A DNA stretch of 64,000 bases from Pseudomonas fluorescens (GCF_001307275.1 NZ_CP012831.1:3960501-4024500), one strand, 5' to 3'; positions 32,719 to 41,338 are shown, counted from the first letter of the stretch. The notes: generated by a model from the sequence alone, not told the origin. Numbers and translations: made by a program.

Positions 32719-34593
32719 TCACGAAAACGGGTTCTGGCGTTTTTCCCACTCGGTCATCCAATCGGCAAAGGCCTGCGGTTCGACGGCCTTGCTGAAGTAA
32801 TAACCCTGGACTTCCTCACAGTGGTGCTTCTTGAGAAATTCAAGCTGCTCAAGGGTTTCCACCCCTTCGGCGATGATGTGCAAGTTCAGGCTCTTGCCCA
32901 GGCTGATGATGGTGCTCACCAGCTTGGCGTCATTGCTGTCGATGCTCAGGTCACCGACGAACGACTGGTCGATCTTCAGCACATCCACCGGAAATTTCTG
33001 CAAGTAGCTCAGGCTCGAATAGCCGGTGCCGAAATCGTCGATGGCCAGGCGTATCCCCTGTTGCTTGATGGCCTTTAGGATGGCGACCGTGGTATCGATG
33101 TTCTGCATCAGTACGCTTTCGGTGATCTCCAGTTCTAATTGTGTCGGGTCCAGGCCGGTTTCCTTGAGGGTGCGGGTGATGCCTTCGACGAAGCCGCGCT
33201 GGCGAAAATCGATGGCCGAGATGTTCACCGACAGGCACAGCGGCCGCATGCCCTGGGCTTGCCAGCGGCAGGCCTGCTGGCAGGCTTCCTGAAGCACCCA
33301 TTGGCTCAGCGGAACGATCAAGCCGCTGTCCTCGGCCACCGGAATGAAATCCCCCGGGTAGACCAGGCCATGTTCCGGCCTGTTCCAGCGTACCAACGCC
33401 TCGACCCCGACCACCTTGCCGCTCCCGAGGTCGAGCTTGGGTTGGTAATGCAGTACGAATTCCTTGCGTTGCAGGGCCAGGCGCAGGCCCGATTCGATGG
33501 TCTGCTGCTGCCGTGCCCGACGGTTCATGTCTTCGGTGAAGAAACGGTAGTCGTTGGGGCCGGTCTCCTTGACGTTGCGCATCGCCGTCTCGGCTTTCTT
33601 GATCAGCGCCACAGCGTCGAAACCGTCGGTCGGGTACACGCTGATGCCCAAACTCGCGGTGACGCTCAGGTCATGGCCGTCGATGGGTTGCGGGGAGCTG
33701 ATGGCCGCCAGCAATTTCTCGGCCACGCCCTTGGTCTGCTGCGGGTCGACGATGTCCCCCAGCACCACCACGAATTCATCGGAACCGTAGCGAAACACCG
33801 AGTCGGACTCACGCACCACGGTGGCCAGCGTCCGGGCCACCCGCTTGAGCATCTCGTCGCCCACCGGATGGCCCAGCGCGTTGTTGATGCGCTTGAAGCG
33901 GTCCAGGCCGATGAACATCACCGCCAGTTGCCGGTCGTGCCGACGGCACTGGGCCATGGCCTGGGTCAGGCGATCGCCCAGCAACATGCTGTTGGGCAGC
34001 TCGGTGAGTACGTCGTATTGCAGCAGGTGAGACACCTTGAGCAGTTCCTGGACGCGCTCTTCGATCGTGCGTTCCAGGCTGCGCATTTTCCGCGCCGCAT
34101 CCTGGGCCAGCTGCCATTTCCAGGTCATGGCGCTGGCCATCTGGCGAATTTCCAGGGTATCGAAGGGCTTCTTGAGGATCAGCAACTGATCGTCGAACTC
34201 GATCCGTTCGGACATGGTTTCCCAGGAGTAGTCCGAGAAGGCCGTGCACAGGGCGATTTGCAGCCGCGGGTCGGCCTCCCACAACCGTTCGATGGTCTGC
34301 AGGCCATCCCAGCCCGGTGGCATGCGCATGTCGGCGAACACCAGCGCATAGGGCTGGCCTTCGGCCTGGGCGCGCTTGACCAGTTCCAGCGCCTCCTCGC
34401 CCTGGTAGGCCGAGTCGATCTGGAATTGCAGCCGGCTGACCTGCGGGGTGCCGAACAGCAGGCTTTCGGTGTCGTCCAGCGAGTCATCGCTGCCGGCGCT
34501 GGGGCTGAGGATCTTGCGAAAGTCCTGGTGGATCGCCGGTGTGTCGTCCACCACCAGGATCCGCCGGTTGGCAGGCACCGACATGGGGTTCAT
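32719..34593 (-). CDS. Response regulator REC-GGDEF(degenerate)-EAL, probable c-di-GMP phosphodiesterase
   Basis: 624 residues, cytoplasmic. Receiver at 1-165 with acceptor D88 (ADMRMPPG), and a coiled coil at 160-190. The GGDEF domain reads GSDEF at 270-274 and has G-L-D where D-x-D is usual (residues 229-231), so the second glycine and the first metal-binding Asp are lost. An I-site RESD (261-264) is retained. The EAL domain keeps EALVRW (398-403), VNIS, ELEITES, AIDDFGTGYSSL, LKID and EGVE, the full set for hydrolysis of c-di-GMP to pGpG. I infer that it is a phosphodiesterase with a regulatory GGDEF. Its start overlaps the stop of the upstream gene by 4 bp. Confidence 0.9.
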   Translation of the reverse strand: MNPMSVPANRRILVVDDTPAIHQDFRKILSPSAGSDDSLDDTESLLFGTPQVSRLQFQIDSAYQGEEALELVKRAQAEGQPYALVFADMRMPPGWDGLQTIERLWEADPRLQIALCTAFSDYSWETMSERIEFDDQLLILKKPFDTLEIRQMASAMTWKWQLAQDAARKMRSLERTIEERVQELLKVSHLLQYDVLTELPNSMLLGDRLTQAMAQCRRHDRQLAVMFIGLDRFKRINNALGHPVGDEMLKRVARTLATVVRESDSVFRYGSDEFVVVLGDIVDPQQTKGVAEKLLAAISSPQPIDGHDLSVTASLGISVYPTDGFDAVALIKKAETAMRNVKETGPNDYRFFTEDMNRRARQQQTIESGLRLALQRKEFVLHYQPKLDLGSGKVVGVEALVRWNRPEHGLVYPGDFIPVAEDSGLIVPLSQWVLQEACQQACRWQAQGMRPLCLSVNISAIDFRQRGFVEGITRTLKETGLDPTQLELEITESVLMQNIDTTVAILKAIKQQGIRLAIDDFGTGYSSLSYLQKFPVDVLKIDQSFVGDLSIDSNDAKLVSTIISLGKSLNLHIIAEGVETLEQLEFLKKHHCEEVQGYYFSKAVEPQAFADWMTEWEKRQNPFS

Positions 34594-36881
34594 GGATTGC
34601 TCTCCGATAGCTGGCTCGCTGGTCGGGTCCAGTGGTCTGTCGCGGGAATGATGGTGCCGGCCTTGAGCAGTTCGGCGGCTTGGCCGCTGTCGACCACGGT
34701 GCTGAAGTAATGCCCCTGGGCCTGCATCGCGCCGCCGCTGGACATCAGTGTGGTGCGTTGTTCCTGGGTCTCGACGCCCTCGGCAATGATCCCGATGCCC
34801 ACGTCCCGGGCGAAGTTGATGATCGCCCGCAACGTCGTGGCGTTCTCGGGGTCGGCGTTGGCGCTGTCGAGAAAGCGCTGGGCGAGCTTGAGGTGATTGA
34901 CCCGGTAGGTCTTGAGGTAATCGAACGAGGAATATTCGGTGCCGAAGTCATCGATGGCGATCTGCACGCCCAATTCGCAGAGGCGCGGCAGCACGTCGTT
35001 GTGGGTCCACTTGGTCTGGGCCAGGGTGGCTTCGGTGACGTCGAAACGCAGGTCCCAGGGTGCCAGTTCCCAGCGCGCGGTGGTGCGCAGCACGTCGTAG
35101 ATCAGTTCCGGTCCGGTCTTGAGCTGGGTCAGGGACAGGTCGATGGCGATCACCGGCGGCGCCATGCCCTGGTCGCGCCATTGGCGCATCTGTTGACAGG
35201 CCTGGTCCAGTACCCAATGCCCCAGGCCAATGATGATCCCGGTCTTTTCCGCCGCTGGCATGAAGGCCGCCGGTTCCAGCCAGCCCCGTTGGGGGTGGTT
35301 CCAGCGCACCTGCACGCCCATGCCGAGGATCTTGCCGGAGCCGAGGTCGACTTCCGGCAGGTAGTGCAGGTGCAGTTCCTGGTTTTCGATGGCTTGGCGC
35401 AGATCGTTGGCCAGGGCGACCCGGTCGGTGACTTCCTGGTTAATTTCCTCATTGTGGAAGTGATACTGGTTGCGACCCTTTTCCTTGGAGCGGTACAGGG
35501 CCATGTCGGATTGCGCCATCAGGCTGTCGGCACTCAGGCTCTGCGGGGTGTACAGGGCGATGCCGATGCTCACCGAGATCCGCACGTCGTTGCCGTCCAG
35601 GGAATACGGTGCCACCAGCGCATCACGGATCTTGCCCGCCAGCGCGGCGCAGTGGGTCGCTTCATGGACGTCCAGTTGCAGCAGGGCGAATTCGTCGCCG
35701 CCCAGGCGCGCCACCACATCGTTTTCCCGGGTACAGGACTTGATGCGGGCGGCGACTTCCTGCAACAGCAGGTCACCGATGGGATGGCCCAAGGTGTCGT
35801 TGATGCGTTTGAAGTGGTCCAGGTCCAGGTAGAACATGGCGAACGGTGCCGCTCCCCGACGAGCGGCGGCGAAGGCCTGGTGCAGGCGCTCGATCATGGT
35901 GGCGCGGTTGGCCAGCCCGGTCAGGCCGTCGGTGCGGGCGAGCAGGGCAATCTTCTCTTCGGCCAGCTTGCGTTCGGTGATGTCGAGGATGATGCCTTCC
36001 ACTTCCAGCAACAGGCCCTGGTCGTTGCGTACCGGGATGTAGCGGTTCTCCACCCAGCGGAACGTGTCGTCGCCGGTGCGCATGCGAAACTCGATGGAGG
36101 CCCCGGCAGTGTCCCGGTCGAGGACACGGACCATGGCCTCCCGGACTTTGTCCTGGTCGTCGGGGTGGATCAGGGTTTGCGCCCAGTCCGGCGCGTTGAT
36201 CAGTTGCGCCGCGGAATGACCGAACTTGGTGATGTTATGGGAGATGTACATCAACGCGAACGGCGGCTCGCCCCGCAGGCGATAGAGAATGGTCGGGCTG
36301 TTCTGCACGATGATATTGGCGTCGGCCAACTCGCGGGTGCGTTCCTCGACCGCCCGTTCGAGCATGTCCATTTTCAGCGCCGCGTCCTCGGTCATCTGCC
36401 ATTTGACGGTCAAGGCGCTGGCCATCTGGCGGATCTCGATGGCGTCGAAGGGTTTTTTCAGGATGAGCAGGCGGTCGCCCAGTTCGAGGCGCTCGGAAAT
36501 ATCTTCCCAGGAATAATCCGAGTAAGCGGTGCACAGGGCCACTTGCAGCTTGGGGTCGGCGCGCCACAGCCGTTCGATGGTTTCCAGGCCGTCCCAGCCC
36601 GGTGGCATGCGCATGTCGATGAACGCCATGGCGAAGGGCTGCCCTTGGGCCAGCGCCTTCTCGACCTTGTTCAAGGCTTCCATGCCCTGGAACGCCGAAT
36701 CGAGCACGAAACTCATGGCGGCGACCGCTACCGGCGCGCCAAACAGAGCCTCTTCGGCACTGCTCAGGTTGTCTTCGGCGTTCATCTGGGGGCTGAGGAT
36801 CTTGCGAAAATCCTCATGGATGGTCGGGGTGTCGTCGACGATCAGGATCCGCCGATTGGTTTTATCCAAAGGCAGGCTCAT
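34590..36881 (-). CDS. Response regulator REC-PAS-GGDEF-EAL(degenerate), probable diguanylate cyclase
   Basis: 763 residues, cytoplasmic. Receiver at 1-165 with acceptor D89, PAS/PAC at about 190-305 (ending ILDITERKLAEEK). The GGDEF domain is intact: DLDHFKRIND (353-362), GGDEF (394-398) and I-site REND (385-388). The EAL domain has lost its signature: GVQVRW (522-527) replaces EALVRW, D-L-S replaces the conserved N, and F-D-V-T-E-A replaces E-x-x-E. It should therefore synthesise c-di-GMP and use EAL as a binding or docking module. It is the first gene of the five-gene operon and is divergent from the degenerate HD-GYP regulator. Confidence 0.9.
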   Translation of the reverse strand: MSLPLDKTNRRILIVDDTPTIHEDFRKILSPQMNAEDNLSSAEEALFGAPVAVAAMSFVLDSAFQGMEALNKVEKALAQGQPFAMAFIDMRMPPGWDGLETIERLWRADPKLQVALCTAYSDYSWEDISERLELGDRLLILKKPFDAIEIRQMASALTVKWQMTEDAALKMDMLERAVEERTRELADANIIVQNSPTILYRLRGEPPFALMYISHNITKFGHSAAQLINAPDWAQTLIHPDDQDKVREAMVRVLDRDTAGASIEFRMRTGDDTFRWVENRYIPVRNDQGLLLEVEGIILDITERKLAEEKIALLARTDGLTGLANRATMIERLHQAFAAARRGAAPFAMFYLDLDHFKRINDTLGHPIGDLLLQEVAARIKSCTRENDVVARLGGDEFALLQLDVHEATHCAALAGKIRDALVAPYSLDGNDVRISVSIGIALYTPQSLSADSLMAQSDMALYRSKEKGRNQYHFHNEEINQEVTDRVALANDLRQAIENQELHLHYLPEVDLGSGKILGMGVQVRWNHPQRGWLEPAAFMPAAEKTGIIIGLGHWVLDQACQQMRQWRDQGMAPPVIAIDLSLTQLKTGPELIYDVLRTTARWELAPWDLRFDVTEATLAQTKWTHNDVLPRLCELGVQIAIDDFGTEYSSFDYLKTYRVNHLKLAQRFLDSANADPENATTLRAIINFARDVGIGIIAEGVETQEQRTTLMSSGGAMQAQGHYFSTVVDSGQAAELLKAGTIIPATDHWTRPASQLSESNP

Positions 36882-37107
36882 GGCCGTGCACCACTTTGAT
36901 GCTGACTATAGAACCCTGGAAACATCTGATATCCCTTTCACTGGCATGAGTATTCGGCCTGTACATGGCCCTTCATGGGGTAGAGCATAGTCGCCTCATC
37001 GCGATGCGCTCGGCCACTGATGGCAAATGTGTCTAAATTTTCGCAATCTACTAGGCTGTAATTCGGGGCCAGGTAGAACGGTTGTCGTGAACAGGAGGGG
37101 GTTTCAA
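36882..37107. promoter_or_regulatory. Divergent promoter region of the c-di-GMP signalling cluster
   Basis: 226 bp separating the five-gene minus-strand operon from the plus-strand HD-GYP regulator. The right gene has a strong ribosome site, AGGAGGGGG at 37093-37101. No specific -35/-10 or dyad could be assigned. Confidence 0.5.
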
Positions 37108-38475
37108 ATGGAAGATCAATCGCCGGACGTTCCGGTAAAGAAGCCGGTGGTGCTGCTGGTCGATGACGAAGAGTCGATTCTCAATAGCCTGCGCCGGCTA
37201 TTGCGCAGCCAGCCGTACGAGATCCTGCTGGCCGACAGTGGCGCCAAGGCCCTGGAGATTCTCAAGGAGCGGCCGGTCGACCTGGTGATGACCGACGCGC
37301 GCATGCCGAACATGGACGGTGCCACGCTGTTGGCCGAGATCCGCAAGCTGTACCCCTCGACGTTGCGCATCCTGCTCACCGGTTATGCCGATGTGGACAT
37401 GATGACCAAGGCCATCAACGAGGGGCAACTCTATCGTTACCTCAGCAAGCCCTGGAACGATGAGGAACTGGTGCAGGCCTTGCGCCAGGCCCTGGCCCAC
37501 CAGCATTCCGAAAGTGAGCGCCAGCGCCTCGAAGCGCTGAACCGCGAGCAGAACCAGCAACTCAAGACCCTGAACGCCACCCTGGAAAAACGCGTGGCGT
37601 CGCGCACCTCCGAGCTGCAGCAGACCGCTGACATGCTCGACCTGGCCTATGACGAGCTCAAGCGCAGTTATGTGACCAGCACCGAGGTGTTTTCGCTGAT
37701 CGCCAACCTGCGCCTGCCCAAGCCCAAGCAGACCAACCGGCAGATCATCGAGTTGATCAGGGTCTACAGCCGACTGCATTTTCTCGATGAGTCCACCGAC
37801 CGTGACCTGACCATGGCCGCGGCGCTCTACAACATCGGCAAGCTGAGCTGGACCGACAATATGATGGTCACGCCCGCCGACCTGCTGCACCACAATGAAC
37901 TCGATCTCTATCGGTCCTATCCGAAGCAGAGCGAGTCGCTGCTGATGACCCTGGACCCGATGAAGGACGCGGCCCGGATCATCCGCCATCACCAGGAGCG
38001 CTGGGACGGCAGCGGTTTCCCAGAGCACCTCAAGGGCGAGGCCATTCCGTTCGGCTCGCGGCTGTTGAAACTGGCGGTGGATTTCATCGAGCTGCAGCGC
38101 GGGTTGATCCTCGAACGACAGATGAACAGCGACGAAGCGCTGGTCTACATCCGCAAGTACGCCGGCAAGCTGTACGACCCGGACATGATCGAGGACTTCA
38201 TCAAGGCCTGCGGCGAGTACCTGGATGACGTGACCCTGTCCGACCCGACGGTCAAGGTCATGAACACCCGCGAACTGGTGGCCGGCATGATCCTGGCGCG
38301 CAACCTCAACGCCGACAACGGCATGCTGCTGCTCAACGCCGGCAAGGTCATGAGCGGCCCGCTGGTGGAAAAGCTCATCGCCTTCGAGTCGATGGAAGGG
38401 GCCCGGTACAGCGTGTTCGTCAAGATCCCCGAAGAACTGGCCGACCCTTCGGCGCCGAAGCCGATTTTGGGGTGA
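37108..38475 (+). CDS. Response regulator with degenerate HD-GYP domain (RpfG-like architecture)
   Basis: 455 residues. Receiver at 10-130 with acceptor D63 (MTDARMPNMDG) and YLSKPW, then a long coiled coil (135-190). In the HD-GYP-like domain, residues 241-242 are Y-N (AALYNIGKLSW) where H-D binds metal. The H-H pair at 294-295 remains (RHHQERWDG) and the GYP loop reads GSGFP (301-305). With the HD pair lost, phosphodiesterase activity is unlikely. A c-di-GMP-binding or protein-interaction role is more plausible. The ATG at 37108 is chosen for its excellent ribosome site and because it starts the receiver; 27 more codons are open upstream. It is divergent from the GGDEF-EAL operon. Confidence 0.88.
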   Translation: MEDQSPDVPVKKPVVLLVDDEESILNSLRRLLRSQPYEILLADSGAKALEILKERPVDLVMTDARMPNMDGATLLAEIRKLYPSTLRILLTGYADVDMMTKAINEGQLYRYLSKPWNDEELVQALRQALAHQHSESERQRLEALNREQNQQLKTLNATLEKRVASRTSELQQTADMLDLAYDELKRSYVTSTEVFSLIANLRLPKPKQTNRQIIELIRVYSRLHFLDESTDRDLTMAAALYNIGKLSWTDNMMVTPADLLHHNELDLYRSYPKQSESLLMTLDPMKDAARIIRHHQERWDGSGFPEHLKGEAIPFGSRLLKLAVDFIELQRGLILERQMNSDEALVYIRKYAGKLYDPDMIEDFIKACGEYLDDVTLSDPTVKVMNTRELVAGMILARNLNADNGMLLLNAGKVMSGPLVEKLIAFESMEGARYSVFVKIPEELADPSAPKPILG

Positions 38476-38489
38476 TGCGGATCTGAAGA

Positions 38490-38585
38490 TGCCTGTGGGA
38501 GCGAGCTTGCTCGCGATAGCGGAGTGTCAGTGACTGCAGTGTCGACTGACCGGACGCTATCGCGAGCAAGCTCGCTCCCACAGGG
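38490..38585. repeat. REPIN, family A
   Basis: Arms CTGTGGGAGCGAGCTTGCTC and reverse complement with a loop of about 50 bp. It lies directly after the HD-GYP gene and may stabilise its mRNA 3' end. Confidence 0.85.
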
Positions 38586-38682
38586 GGAGTGTGTTGATTT
38601 TCAGTCCAGCGCCAGGCTTTGCTCCCTGCCACTGTGGTCTGTAATCTCCCTGGCATTTTTCTGCCCAAGGCTTTGACTCATC

Positions 38683-39099
38683 ATGACCACCTCCCTCATC
38701 CGCATCGCCGCCGCCCTGCTGCTCGGGCCGGATGGGCGAACCCTGCTGGTGCGCAAGCGTGGCACCCGGGCCTTCATGCAGCCGGGGGGCAAGATCGAGG
38801 CCCATGAACAACCGGTGCAGGCGCTGGTCCGGGAACTGGAAGAAGAGCTTGGGTTGCGGATCGACCCGGCCCAGGCCCGCCCCCTGGGTGTGTTCAGAGC
38901 ACCGGCGGCCAACGAACCGGGGTTTATCGTGCAGGCCGAGGTGTTTTTGCTGAACATCGACGCCCCGGTTTCGCCAGCCGCCGAAATCGAAGAGGTGTGC
39001 TGGATCGACCCGGCCGGCGACAGCGATCTTGTGCTCGCACCGTTGACAGGCGAGGTGATCCTGCCGTTTTATCGAGCGACACACCTCGCCACTTGCTGA
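38683..39099 (+). CDS. Nudix hydrolase (MutT-like)
   Basis: 138 residues. The Nudix box begins at GGKIEAHE and runs to RELEEELGL (about residues 38-60), preceded by TLLVRKRGTRAFMQPGG. The short length and the F-M-Q-P-G-G motif are typical of NUDIX proteins annotated as DNA mismatch repair MutT relatives, but the true substrate is unknown. It is the first of three closely spaced plus-strand genes, 24 bp ahead of the LysE-type exporter gene. Confidence 0.85.
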   Translation: MTTSLIRIAAALLLGPDGRTLLVRKRGTRAFMQPGGKIEAHEQPVQALVRELEEELGLRIDPAQARPLGVFRAPAANEPGFIVQAEVFLLNIDAPVSPAAEIEEVCWIDPAGDSDLVLAPLTGEVILPFYRATHLATC

Positions 39100-39123
39100 T
39101 TCACGCCTCAAGGACTGACGCCC

Positions 39124-39762
39124 ATGATTCCATTGCCGGACCTGTTGATTTTCGCCGCCGCCGCGTTGCTGATGGTACTGACGCCCGGCCCGAACATGAT
39201 CTACCTGATTTCCCGTTCGATCTGCCAGGGCCGCAAGGCCGGCGTCACGTCGCTGTTGGGCGTGGTGGCGGGGTTCTTCGTGCACATGTTCGCCGCCGCC
39301 GCGGGGCTGACGGCGGTGTTCCTGGCGGTGCCCATGGCCTATGAAGTGTTGAAGTGGGCCGGCGCGCTGTACCTGTTGTGGCTGGCCTGGCAGGCAGTGA
39401 AACCGGGCGCGCGTTCGCCCTTCGAGGCCCAGCAGTTGCCGGCGGACTCGACACGCAAGCTGATCACCATGGGCTTTCTCACCAGTGCGCTGAACCCCAA
39501 GATCGCGGTGTTCTATCTGTCGGTGTTCCCGCAGTTCATCAGCCCGGAACACGGCTCGCTGTTCACCCAGAGCATCATCCTCGGGCTGACCCAGATCAGC
39601 GTCAGTTTCAGCGTCAACCTGCTGATCGCCCTGTTCGCCGCCGGCATTGCCTCGTGGTTTGTCCACAACCCGAGCTGGCTGGCGGTGCAGCGCTACTTCA
39701 TGGGGTTTGTCCTCGGTGCCCTGGCGCTGCGCCTGATGCTCGAGCAACGGCGTTCGGCGTGA
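39124..39762 (+). CDS. LysE/RhtB family amino-acid exporter
   Basis: 212 residues with six membrane helices. The N-terminal signature LTPGPNMIYLISRSICQGRKAG is shared by the RhtB/LysE family (G-P-N-x-x-x-x-x-x-x-x-x-G-x-x-x-G). A central KWAGALYLLWLAWQA and MGFLTSALNPKIAVFYLSVF also match. It would export amino acids or related metabolites across the inner membrane; the substrate is not deducible. Its last codons overlap the GNAT start (GTGA), implying coupling, so acetylation and export might act on one metabolite. Confidence 0.88.
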   Translation: MIPLPDLLIFAAAALLMVLTPGPNMIYLISRSICQGRKAGVTSLLGVVAGFFVHMFAAAAGLTAVFLAVPMAYEVLKWAGALYLLWLAWQAVKPGARSPFEAQQLPADSTRKLITMGFLTSALNPKIAVFYLSVFPQFISPEHGSLFTQSIILGLTQISVSFSVNLLIALFAAGIASWFVHNPSWLAVQRYFMGFVLGALALRLMLEQRRSA

Positions 39763-40256
39763 ACATCCGACGCCTGCGGGCCGGCGATGCCCTGGTGTAT
39801 CGCGAGCTGATGCTCCAGGCGTACGCCTTGCACCCCCAGGCCTTCACCTCCAGCGTCGGCGAACGGGCGAAGTTGCCCATCAACTGGTGGGAGTCACGCC
39901 TGGGCAGCCGGCTCGATGTACTGTTGGGGGCGTTTGTCGAGCAAGAACTGGTCGGCATCGTCGGCCTGGCCCTGGAGCCTCGGGAAAAAGCCCGGCACAA
40001 GGCGCTGCTGTTCGGCATGTACGTCGCCGACGCACATCGCCATCGGGGCTTCGGCTACCAACTGGTGCAGGCGGCCCTCGACGAAGCCCGGCGCCACACC
40101 TTCCTGCGCCTGGTGCAACTGACCGTCACTGCGGGCAACGCCCCGGCGCTCAAGCTCTACCAGCGCTGCGGCTTCGTCCTGTACGGCCTCGAACCGATGG
40201 CGATCCGCGTGGAGGATGAGTTCCTCGACAAAATCCACATGTGGCTCGAGCTCTAA
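39759..40256 (+). CDS. GNAT family N-acetyltransferase
   Basis: 165 residues. The acetyl-CoA motif A is visible as LLFGMYVADAHRHRGFGYQLV (R-x-x-G-x-G/x variant), followed by LVQLTVTAGNAPALKLYQRCGF for motif B. I selected the GTG at 39759 because it overlaps the LysE stop codon and gives a standard-length domain beginning NIRRLRAGDA. The frame open further upstream is the shadow of the exporter gene. The substrate is unknown. Confidence 0.82.
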   Translation: MNIRRLRAGDALVYRELMLQAYALHPQAFTSSVGERAKLPINWWESRLGSRLDVLLGAFVEQELVGIVGLALEPREKARHKALLFGMYVADAHRHRGFGYQLVQAALDEARRHTFLRLVQLTVTAGNAPALKLYQRCGFVLYGLEPMAIRVEDEFLDKIHMWLEL

Positions 40257-40287
40257 AACCACCACCATTCCCTGCTGTGTGTGTTTT

Positions 40288-40362
40288 TTGTGGGAGCAAG
40301 GCTTGCCCGCGATGGCGTTTTCGCAATCGCCATCGCGGGCAAGCCTTGCTCCCACAGAAGCT
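40288..40362. repeat. REPIN, family C (short loop)
   Basis: Arms GTGGGAGCAAGGCTTGCCCG and CGGGCAAGCCTTGCTCCCAC with a loop of only about 30 bp, between the convergent GNAT and metR genes. Confidence 0.82.
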
Positions 40363-40363
40363 A

Positions 40364-41281
40364 TCAGCGAACGGCACTGACACCGTCGAGTGTGGAAAAC
40401 GATGTGTCCTTGGCCGTCAGCAAAAAATCGCGCATGTACGGCGCGTCGAGCATGTCGGTGCGCACCGCCGCGTACAGCGTGGCGAACAGACCTTTCTCCC
40501 CCAGCCGCTTGGCCTTCACGTAGCCCCGCGAGCTGTATTCATGCAGCGCCCAGTGCGGCATGCCGCAGACGCCACGGCCGCTGGCCACCAGTTGCATCAT
40601 CATCACCGTCAGCTCGGATGTGCGCACCTGGGCCGGTTCGATGTCGGCCGGTTCCAGGAAGCGGGTGAAGATGTCCAGCCGGTCGCGCTCCACCGGGTAG
40701 GTGATCAGGGTTTCGCTGATCAGGTCCTCGGGCACGATGTAGGGCTTGCCCGCCAACCGATGCTGGTTGGCCACGGCGAGCATCGCTTCGTAGGTGAACA
40801 GCGGCACGTACGTGATGCCGGCCAGTTCCAGCGGGTCGGAGGTCACCACCAAATCGAGGTCGCCCCGGGCCAGGGCCGGCAAGGGGGCGAAGGCGAAACC
40901 CGAGGCCAGGTCCAGCTCGACTTCCGGCCAGGCATCGCGGAACTGGTCGATGGTCGGCATCAGCCACTGGAAGCAGCTGTGGCACTCGATGGCCATGTGC
41001 AGGCGCCCGGCGGTGCCGCCCGCCAAGCGGGCGATGTCCCGTTCAGCGCTGCGCAGTAACGGCAGGGCGGCATCGGCCAGTTGCAACAGGCGCAGGCCGG
41101 CGCTGGTGAAGCGTACGGGCTTGGTCTTGCGCACGAACAACTGCATGCCCAGGCGCTCTTCCAGTTCCTTGAACTGGTGGGAGAGGGCGGACTGGGTCAG
41201 GTGCAGGCGTTCGGCGGCTTCGACCAGGCTGTCGGCTTCACGCAGGGCGTGCAGGGTCTTGAGGTGACGGAGTTCAAGCAC
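40364..41281 (-). CDS. metR: LysR-family activator of methionine biosynthesis, MetR
   Basis: 305 residues from the GTG at 41281. The helix-turn-helix (SLVEAAERLHLTQSALSHQF) and the effector domain AIECHSCFQWLMPTIDQF match MetR, where the A-I-E-C-H-S-C block is diagnostic. MetR binds homocysteine as co-effector and activates metE, which is divergently transcribed 110 bp away. I prefer the GTG at 41281, which gives the usual MetR N-terminus (LELRHLKTLHALREA). An ATG at 41317 adds 12 residues without family support. Confidence 0.9.
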   Translation of the reverse strand: MLELRHLKTLHALREADSLVEAAERLHLTQSALSHQFKELEERLGMQLFVRKTKPVRFTSAGLRLLQLADAALPLLRSAERDIARLAGGTAGRLHMAIECHSCFQWLMPTIDQFRDAWPEVELDLASGFAFAPLPALARGDLDLVVTSDPLELAGITYVPLFTYEAMLAVANQHRLAGKPYIVPEDLISETLITYPVERDRLDIFTRFLEPADIEPAQVRTSELTVMMMQLVASGRGVCGMPHWALHEYSSRGYVKAKRLGEKGLFATLYAAVRTDMLDAPYMRDFLLTAKDTSFSTLDGVSAVR

Positions 41282-41325
41282 CGGAGTGGCTCCATGAGTA
41301 AAACTTGTGATCAACACGAAAAGGT

Positions 41326-41338
41326 TGAGTTTGTCTCA
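41326..41338. promoter_or_regulatory. metR: Candidate MetR binding site
   Basis: TGAGTTTGTCTCA is an interrupted palindrome of the LysR type (4-bp arms, 5-bp centre). It resembles the MetR box TGAA-N5-TTCA with two arm substitutions and is 53 bp upstream of the metE start. Confidence 0.45.

Noticed and set aside
34632..36899. 755-codon open frame antisense to the REC-PAS-GGDEF-EAL gene
   Set aside because: Shadow frame; the opposite strand has a complete, motif-rich protein.
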